From Priapulus caudatus (taxonomy: Eukaryota > Priapulida > Priapulimorpha > Priapulimorphida > Priapulidae), in contig NW_014577096.1 of the NCBI RefSeq assembly GCF_000485595.1, positions 627,979-664,038 on the forward strand: DNA of 36,060 bases, read 5' to 3'. The translations under genes were made by a program, and so were the position numbers. Of the stretch, positions 32,134 through 36,060 are shown one piece after another (within the stretch, counting starts at the first letter, position 1; the number at the start of each line of letters is the position of its first letter). The notes beneath the pieces were generated by a model, which worked only from the letters and a program-made list of their open reading frames with translations, did not search any database and was not told where the DNA came from.

Positions 32134-32396
32134 ACAGCCAATATATTTATACTGATATTGACACAATGAATATGACTAAGGTTAATTTAGTAATATGACC
32201 TGATGCAGTTGTAGGGGTCTTCATCGCAATCTACCTCACAGCGAAATCTCTCCCAAGCCAACCAACCCATTGGTGGAGTCAGTGCCAAGCCATTGTTCAG
32301 TGAACCAACTTTTTTGCAGGCAAACAGACTTAAAACTAACAACAGCAACCTGTAAAAGAAATGAAATGAACTAAATAGTGCCGGAATCACACTCAT
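17679..32396 (-). CDS. NAGA: GH27 lysosomal glycosidase, alpha-N-acetylgalactosaminidase / alpha-galactosidase (gene span, 7 exons)
   Basis: This is a retaining exo-glycosidase that removes terminal alpha-linked galactose or N-acetylgalactosamine from glycolipids and glycoproteins in the lysosome. Seven exons join with every phase matching into 421 residues, against 411 and 429 for human NAGA and GLA. It has a hydrophobic leader, then [18 protein letters not shown], the D-D-C motif (VDDCY), nucleophile Asp in KFDGC (about residue 171), the substrate loop SCSWPYY (203-206), acid/base Asp in DIDDTW (about 232), [11 protein letters not shown], and the C-terminal beta domain ending INPTGVV. Sequons NKT and NYT match glycosylation sites of human GLA. 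Ser at 203 and [14 protein letters not shown] favour NAGA; Tyr at 206 matches neither human enzyme. Invertebrates often have one ancestral gene for both, so the activity is undecided. The start is either ATG 32394-32396 or an upstream exon. Confidence 0.95.
18308..18849. mobile_element. long fold-back element, copy 1
   Basis: Arms of about 210 bp are inverted around a spacer of roughly 110 bp. They share TCAAGAGCTAATAATACCTAG, GACCAACCGCTTGTCTCTAC and CGATACTCCTAGGCCGAGAT. It has no coding capacity. A diverged second copy is at 24470-24964. This copy lies in intron 6 of the GH27 gene, next to the exon 6 donor. Confidence 0.9.
18872..19069 (-). CDS. NAGA: GH27 gene, exon 6 (end of barrel)
   Basis: The acceptor is CTTACTTGCAG and the donor is AGT|GTAGGT. 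It encodes [22 protein letters not shown] and [10 protein letters not shown]. It is 198 bp, phase 0. The donor is only 22 bp from the edge of a long fold-back element in the next intron. Confidence 0.95.
19070..19994 (-). other. GH27 intron 5, no repeat element recognised
   Basis: AT-rich intron. A 78-codon frame on the minus strand at 19494-19730 begins with a leader-like stretch but has no supporting context. Confidence 0.6.
19995..20156 (-). CDS. NAGA: GH27 gene, exon 5 (acid/base)
   Basis: The acceptor is TTGCTTTTCAG and the donor is ATG|GTAAAT. It encodes [19 protein letters not shown] with the acid/base Asp, and [11 protein letters not shown]. It is 162 bp, phase 0 at both ends. Confidence 0.95.
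20440..20640. repeat. GTGC/GTGT repeat with a duplicated ~39-bp unit
   Basis: A GT-rich block contains two tandem copies of GCGTGCGCATATCGAATCTT plus TCTCTGTCTGTGTGTG. It lies in intron 4 of the GH27 gene. Confidence 0.85.
21018..21112 (-). CDS. NAGA: GH27 gene, exon 4 (specificity loop)
   Basis: The acceptor is CATCTTTTTCAG and the donor is CCT|GTAAGTT. It encodes [14 protein letters not shown] and [11 protein letters not shown]. The SCSWP part has the Ser found in alpha-N-acetylgalactosaminidases, but the next specificity position is Tyr. The 95 bp include no in-frame ATG at the start, so it is easy to miss. Confidence 0.95.
21612..22131. mobile_element. MITE-like element with CAGGGGCGGATCCAGG termini
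   Basis: CAGGGGCGGATCCAGG at the left and CCTGGATCCACCGCTG at the right are inverted with two mismatches. A 5-bp target duplication, ACATG, lies at 21607-21611 and 22132-22136. The 520-bp interior is non-coding. The termini resemble those of the element at 7209-7739. It lies in intron 3 of the GH27 gene. Confidence 0.85.
22260..22434 (-). CDS. NAGA: GH27 gene, exon 3 (nucleophile)
   Basis: The acceptor is CCTTAACATTCAG and the donor is AAAG|GTACTT. It encodes [11 protein letters not shown], then [10 protein letters not shown] and MFKFDGC with the catalytic nucleophile. The 175 bp end in phase 1. It follows an 8.3-kb intron crowded with repeats. Confidence 0.95.
22435..23530. other. GH27 intron 2, proximal part; repeat remnants
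   Basis: No gene is seen. GAACCTAGGTCATGTATCCC followed by TTTAA at 23195-23219 matches an end of the TTTAAAGGGAT element at 16341-16932 as a solo terminal fragment. The rest is AT-rich. Confidence 0.45.
23538..23801. repeat. inverted-repeat element with ~55-bp arms
   Basis: Arms at 23538-23592 and about 23747-23801 are imperfect inverted copies. They share CCTGACGAAATTCT, TGCGCAGTTTAT and AAATGGCTG. The GC-rich 155-bp centre is non-coding. It may be a hairpin MITE. Confidence 0.75.
23992..24112. repeat. CCTATTT-type degenerate tandem repeat
   Basis: Repeated CCTATTTCCTATATTT units are flanked by two copies of ACCTGCTATAT and CAAGACTATATA. Confidence 0.8.
24470..24964. mobile_element. long fold-back element, copy 2
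   Basis: It has the same arm sequence as 18308-18849 (TCAAGAGGTAATAATACCTAG, GACCAACCGCTTGTCAATAC, GATACTCCTAGGCTGAGATA) in inverted pair, with a different central part containing CTAAACCTCCCCTCC and its complement. It lies in intron 2 of the GH27 gene. Confidence 0.9.
25183..25335. repeat. three ~60-bp tandem units
   Basis: Units begin ACACACTGC.ATATGATAACAG-like at about 25181, 25239 and 25299. Each is followed by an AATACCTATCAAATAT-type segment, which is shortened in the third. Confidence 0.75.
25336..26510. other. intronic, no gene supported
   Basis: It holds a GC-rich patch at 25400-25520 (with GGGGGGCGTCGGGGCATGGC) that looks like decayed repeat. A GGACC..CGGTCCA motif at 26434-26450 repeats in direct orientation one at 25032-25045. 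Open frames at 25537-25848 and 26111-26377 have no recognised products. Confidence 0.45.
26515..26636. repeat. (TA)n microsatellite
   Basis: Nearly continuous TA dinucleotides with short interruptions. Confidence 0.9.
26637..27583. mobile_element. outer element of a nested pair (GGCCTGTAAACGAT termini)
   Basis: The left end TAGCGGCCTGTAAACGATAC and the right end GATCGTTACAGCCCTA are inverted, followed inward by CTCGATTTCGATCCG-like sequence on both sides. TA-rich DNA flanks it. The interior is split by a second element at 26858-27373. The ends resemble animal hAT termini, but this is only suggestive. Confidence 0.6.
26858..27373. mobile_element. inner element of the nested pair (CTCGAATTAA termini)
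   Basis: The left end CAGGACTCGAATTAAGCGAC and the right end complementary to CAGCGGCTCGAATTAACCGA are inverted. The interior includes AAAATAAAGGAAAACTCATAAC and GTAACACCGACCCCTGTACC, both found again at 34148-34459. It is non-coding. Confidence 0.75.
27584..27720. repeat. (TA)n and (CA)n microsatellite
   Basis: A TA tract passes into ACACATATAC-type repeats. Confidence 0.9.
27790..27862 (-). repeat. interstitial telomere-type repeat (CCCTAA)n
   Basis: About eleven CCCTAA units lie here, the first few imperfect (CCCTGACCCTAACCTGAA), and the last seven or so are perfect. It is the longest of three such tracts in the window. Confidence 0.9.
27863..30048. other. intronic, unidentified repeats, no gene supported
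   Basis: An imperfect inverted pair is visible: GCTTTCCCACCTGCT near 28550 against its complement near 28880, together with TTTACGTGGAATTGT near 28598 and a matching complement near 28805. A third, direct relative is near 29520-29560 (TAACCTGCTCTAT). GGATAGAGAGCATGG near 28482-28500, read on the minus strand, matches 24395-24410. These suggest old transposon DNA. Confidence 0.4.
30051..30166. repeat. 25-bp minisatellite, five copies
   Basis: Copies of CATATGGCACTTTCTGTGTA plus ACGGG start at 30051, 30076, 30101, 30126 and 30151; the last is partial. Variation is limited to a few bases, so it is recent or homogenised. The unit starts in a CATATG palindrome. Confidence 0.95.
30479..30498 (+). 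repeat. short interstitial telomere-type repeat
   Basis: Three TAGGGT units. The tract is short. Confidence 0.8.
30707..30881 (-). CDS. NAGA: GH27 gene, exon 2
   Basis: The acceptor is TTTCTTTCTTGCAG and the donor is TAT|GTAAGTA. It completes the Ser codon and encodes [15 protein letters not shown], the VDDCY motif that binds the sugar, and [10 protein letters not shown]. Its 175 bp end in phase 0. Confidence 0.95.
31287..31764. mobile_element. MITE-like element with AGCCGCGTTCCCACG termini and central hairpin
   Basis: The ends AGCCGCGTTCCCACG and CGTGTGAACGAGGCT are inverted with two mismatches. A 3-bp ATA duplication lies at 31284-31286 and 31765-31767. The motif AAATACCGTATTTC and its parts recur in both orientations. 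The centre (about 31497-31563) is a long hairpin whose arms contain GACTGGTCCGCG and CGACAGTTCCA. A 3-bp duplication fits PIF/Harbinger-type MITEs. It lies in intron 1 of the GH27 gene. Confidence 0.8.
31989..32140. repeat. (CACACG)n and (TA)n microsatellite
   Basis: About ten CACACG hexamers (to about 32060), a GCATGCAC stretch, then TA dinucleotides, close to exon 1 of the GH27 gene. Confidence 0.95.
32200..32396 (-). CDS. NAGA: GH27 gene, exon 1 (leader and first beta strand)
   Basis: It encodes [10 protein letters not shown], a hydrophobic core ([10 protein letters not shown]), then [20 protein letters not shown] and CDEDPYNCI. The donor is AG|GTCATA, phase 2. A strong acceptor (TTTCTTTTACAG, exon edge 32349) inside this frame means the first residues could instead come from an unseen upstream exon. 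From GSLNNG onward the product is firm. Confidence 0.85.
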
Positions 32397-33760
32397 ATAT
32401 ATATATCAAAATTTCAATGCAAAACTAGTTCACTGATCTAGCAGATTCGCGATACACTGTCAAACAGCACAATTATGTGAGAAGACATTATACTAAAGCC
32501 TAAAAAATACGTTTGTTTCCGCTAACCCAACCGAGTCCATTTTTAACCGCCGTGTCGAAACATTTTATTGTGATCGCTGTTGCGTTATAGAAACGTATAA
32601 GATTGTGAGTAACTTAGGAGCTGTTTATTCACACATTAGTGTGGCTTGCTTACATGATGTAAAGAGAGCGACTGCTCACGTGCAGCGCTTATATACGGCA
32701 GTCTGGTAGCAGGAGCCACCGTCACTATAGCTATATGTTAACACTTGAACACGCGTTAACCAATGGTGTAATCACTAACACAACAATCGCCAAAACAAAA
32801 TAAAAATAAATATTTGATAAAAAAAACGTTTTGCCTGCCTACCGTGCCCAATTTTTTAAAAAGTTTACATATATATATGTATCACACACACACGCACAGG
32901 CACAAAAAAGTTTAAAAAAAACGTTTGCGCTGCCACGTGTCCAATTTTTTTCACCTCGTAGCGAAAACAAACATCATTTTTTCTTAGGCCTAAGCATCAG
33001 TAGAGTAAATGTAAAATTTATTAAAATAAAAAAGATATTAAACCACATTTCTGATGATATATCTAATATGGCATTATGATATTCTTGTAATACCATATAT
33101 ATATACAATATTCTTCTCTATAAAAATTGTGTGACGTAGAGAAGCATTCAAATGCTGTTTAAGCAAAACTATTAACATTGAAACTATTTTGCAGGATTCT
33201 CCACAGACTTGCCATGTCAGGCATGTCAGGTCTGATGTGCCTTCTAATTGAAGCTAATTTGTGACATCCATAAAACCTCTGCCTTTTACTGCCAAATCGG
33301 CATGCACTTTTGCATTTCTAGATACGTTTACTTTGACAATCCCAACACATGTGCTGTTTCCACAGCTTGATGTATTTGTCTTCCAACTGATTGAGTTACC
33401 TGTGTATACATAGGGCTATGTACGTGTGTCAACTCTTTGCAATTTGTGCATATATTGTGTCTTTTTCGCCTGCAATCCAGTGTTGATCTTTCTATTGATC
33501 AATTTATCTCCTTCCGTCTTCGATACAGTCCCTTAGACTTTGAAGACTATTATTTATGAGGCTACAGGGTTATATAGGTATAAATTTACAAAAAACCCAT
33601 AATTATACTCCAACATAAACTAAAAGTTCTGTCACTTCTCCAAAATCAAGTTTGTTGTAGGTCAACAAGTGGTGTAGTTTATTAGGTAGGTTGTGTGCAG
33701 GATTCACCTGATAACTGATCCCGATCACTGGATCAGGCATGTTTGCATTTTAAGCCAGCC
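32397..33760. other. region upstream of the GH27 gene, no gene supported
   Basis: This is AT-rich and should hold the promoter and any 5' UTR of the minus-strand GH27 gene, but no core element is convincing. A direct ATGTCAGGCATGTCAGG pair is at 33218-33235. An 82-codon plus frame (32831-33079) is low complexity. Confidence 0.4.
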
Positions 33761-33763
33761 TTA

Positions 33764-33868
33764 GCTCGGCTTGCGACGCGACACGATTACCTGCGACTGC
33801 TTTTCTGCAACTGGTTGCAACTGTCGCTGGCGACGATGTTCTACTTTTGCGACGCGACGCGACGCGAC
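33764..33868. repeat. TGCGAC-rich repeat block
   Basis: GCGAC / TGCGACGCGAC units and CTGCAAC variants are clustered, with GACGC repeated in tandem at about 33851-33868. It is probably a transposon end; no partner end was identified. Confidence 0.5.
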
Positions 33869-34066
33869 TAACACGACCAGAAGCGCCTTCTATACTAAGC
33901 ATAGACACAAACCATATGAAGCCCAAACAGGCACTTGGGTCGTTTAAATAAGATAATGATAGCAATAATTACATGACAAATTGACAAGGTTATTTACTAT
34001 CAAACAGTTGAAACACTGAAACAGTAACACTGAAACAGGCAAGCAAGTTCTCGCCGGTTAGTTAGG

Positions 34067-34147
34067 CTGAGAGGGTCTATGTCCCCCAGGGTACTATCGA
34101 AGGGTACCCTGGGTGCGAGTTCGTATATCGGAACGTACCCTGAGTAC
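34067..34147. mobile_element. palindromic MITE family B, solo left end
   Basis: CTGAGAGGGTCTATGTCCCC then CAGGGTAC and CCTGGGTGCG match the left ends at 8697 and 12008. The copy stops exactly where the CAGGCCTCGAATTAAGCGAC element starts, so one inserted into, or truncated, the other. Confidence 0.8.
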
Positions 34148-34459
34148 CAGGCCTCGAATTAAGCGACGAGAGGGGCAAGGCAATTTTTTGGGGGCATGTG
34201 AGATTGCCTTGAATCTTCTCTAAAATGGATGGGCACCGAGGCATTTTAAAAGGCATCAAGGCAACTCTCACATTGAGAAGGGCACCCAAGGCACTTTTGT
34301 AAAATAAAGGAAAACTCATAACAAATTAATAAAATTTTTACCGTGTATGTACAGACCGTCTCCCGCCCCATGTACATCGTCTTCCGCCCCCATGTAAGCT
34401 ATAACACCGTAACACCAACCCCTGTACCCCTCTGCTAATGGATCGAAGTACAGTAACAG
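34148..34459. mobile_element. second copy of the CTCGAATTAA element, right part missing
   Basis: CAGGCCTCGAATTAAGCGAC starts it. AAAATAAAGGAAAACTCATAAC and GTAACACCAACCCCTGTACC are shared with 26858-27373. Similarity ends near CAGTAACAGG at 34459 and no right terminus is present. Confidence 0.75.
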
Positions 34460-34649
34460 GGTTCAACATTACTTTTTATTTCAACTAGACCAGTGCCCGG
34501 AAACTTTTCAATTCGCGGCCAAATGTAGATTTTTTGAACGCTGGGGCAGAAATGCGAAAAAAAAAAACACGAATTTATTGAAACATCCCTAAAACAACAC
34601 ATGACAGGGCTAAAATCACTGTATTCACGTATAACTGTACAATTCCTGT

Positions 34650-36060
34650 CAATGGGAAGGATGGAACTGCCTTCTCTGATTCATAAATAGCACATATGTC
34701 TGTTTCATCCGCGAGGAAGCGATTCTCAGAGTGTTTTCCAAATGTTCATCTGAAATAGAGTTTCTTGTCTTCGATTTTGATACTTCAACTTGGAAAAGAA
34801 TTGCTCACAGAGATAAGTTGCTGCGACAGCGTCACTGGTTTTCATTGCATGATGAAGAAGGTTCGAAAAGATTCATCAGAGGACACAGATCTTTGTAGGA
34901 ACTCGATTAGTGGTTTTGACAAGAATTGGCCTTCAAATCCATGTTGTTCTGCAGGATCAATTAATTCTAACTGCAGATTCGTGGAGCTGTCACTGGATCA
35001 ACAGAAAAAGGCATTGAGAAGATCTTGAAGTCATTTTCGTTTGCACGAAACTCTTGAAAACGGCGAGAAAACTCTGCTGTGAGTTTTTCGATTTCAGTGA
35101 GTATCTTCTCCCTTCTGGCTTCAATTCTTTCTGACTTTTCAGACAAGGGAAATGATCGAAAACATTGTTCTCCAATTGACTTTTCCAAAGAAGCAGCTTG
35201 GCTTCAAACGACTTGATATCACCAAAGAGATGTGAACGAGTTTGTCCTTTCCCTGCATAGACACCATTCAACTGATTAACTTTTCAGTAATGTCGACCGA
35301 GAAGGCAAAGTCCGAGCAGAGCCACTGTTCGTCGGAGAATTCCAGTAGAGGCCTTCCTTTCGACTCCATGAACTGTGCAATTTCTTCTCTCAGCTCCACA
35401 CCCGTTTCAGAGTGCGCCCTCTACTCAGCATCTCACTTGAGAAAAGATACAAGACTCTTTGTAATTCGCAGCAATCTCCTCAGAAGTTCTTTGAATTGCG
35501 ATGATTCACTGCCCGAGCACGGATGAAATCACAGTTGATATTTATTTAGCCATGATTTCCTGGAAACCAATGACCTTCGTGCACAAAGATTCTTGGTGTA
35601 TGATACAGTGGCACCATATCAACGTTTGGGGAATGTTTCTGGTTTGGAGCTCTTTCTTTAACATGCCTTGAAATCCTTTGCTGCCTCCCGACCATTGCAG
35701 GTGCACCATCTGTGGCAGATTCCAAACGAGTTTTCAATAATTCAGATTCGCTTTCTTCATTGCTGAATCACACTCCTGAAAAACGTCCTTTCAGTACAAG
35801 TGTCTTTCATGGGCACAGAGCAAGAAGTTCCTCAGTGTATATTGAATCTCATCATCAACACCTGCAGCCAAAATGGCCAGCTGAGCAGTATCTGAAATGT
35901 CCGTGCTCTCGTCAAGTGCCAAGGAAAACACTTTGAACTGAGAGGCTGCTGAGTGCAACTGGTCAGACAGATTTTTTGACAATTCCTCGATCCTCGTACT
36001 GGACTGTCGCTAGCACTCAGACTGAGACTGTTTAGAATCGGAGCTTTCTCAGGGCCACAT
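34650..36060 (-). pseudogene. hAT transposase remnant (ZBED5/FAM200/GTF2IRD2 type), partial
   Basis: Read on the minus strand from the window edge, fragments in changing frames follow the order of a hAT transposase. FSLALDESTDISDTAQL (about 35870-35940) is the first conserved RNase-H-like block. TDGAPAMVGR (about 35700) and FVHEGHWFPGNHG (about 35550) follow. Then come [20 protein letters not shown] (about 35330-35390) and [19 protein letters not shown]. The C-terminal dimerisation block is ATYLCEQFFSKLKYQNRR (about 34765-34835), with TLRIASS reached only after a frameshift near 34730. At least several frameshifts and stops interrupt it, so it cannot encode an active enzyme. The N-terminal BED zinc finger would lie beyond the window. 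Confidence 0.85.

Noticed and set aside
34765-35936. Plus-strand open frames at the right edge
   Set aside because: They are antisense to the hAT transposase blocks, whose minus-strand translation clearly matches the family.

Overview
This window looks like nuclear DNA of an animal, most likely a marine invertebrate. It has intron-split genes with GT-AG splice sites, very dense microsatellites, many short non-autonomous DNA transposons, and interstitial TTAGGG tracts. The phylum cannot be decided from the sequence alone. No bacterial or viral genes were seen.

The one gene recognised with high confidence is on the minus strand at 32396-17679. It is a seven-exon glycoside hydrolase family 27 lysosomal enzyme of the alpha-galactosidase / alpha-N-acetylgalactosaminidase group. 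I could place every exon boundary. All intron phases agree and give a 421-residue protein, the usual length. Its six introns are loaded with inverted-repeat transposons. Intron 2 is about 8.3 kb and holds most of them.

Two smaller, less certain genes lie to the left. On the plus strand (4747-8259) a chain of short exons in matching phase encodes a signal peptide, a KMHD motif and a C-terminal EF-hand, resembling MCFD2-type secreted proteins. On the minus strand (13005 to about 10146) another phase-consistent chain encodes a small multi-pass membrane protein of unknown family. At the right edge (about 34650-36060, minus) is a frameshifted hAT transposase remnant of the ZBED5/FAM200/GTF2IRD2 type.

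Most of the rest is repeats. There are at least three copies of a palindromic MITE starting CTGAKAGGGTCTATG, two elements starting CAGGGGCG with 5-bp target duplications, two long fold-back elements, several single inverted-repeat elements, a nested insertion, and minisatellites of 25, 36, about 60 and about 90 bp. Nearly every class of simple repeat is present.

The most interesting item is a pair of inverted arms of about 110 bp at 5094-5838, inside intron 1 of the putative EF-hand gene. Each arm carries a hammerhead-ribozyme-like core. The right copy has the conserved CTGATGA and GAAA boxes, a 5-bp helix II, a 4-bp helix I and a palindromic AGCT helix III, like the minimal hammerheads known from Penelope-like elements. 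The left copy keeps the helices but has GAGA for GAAA.
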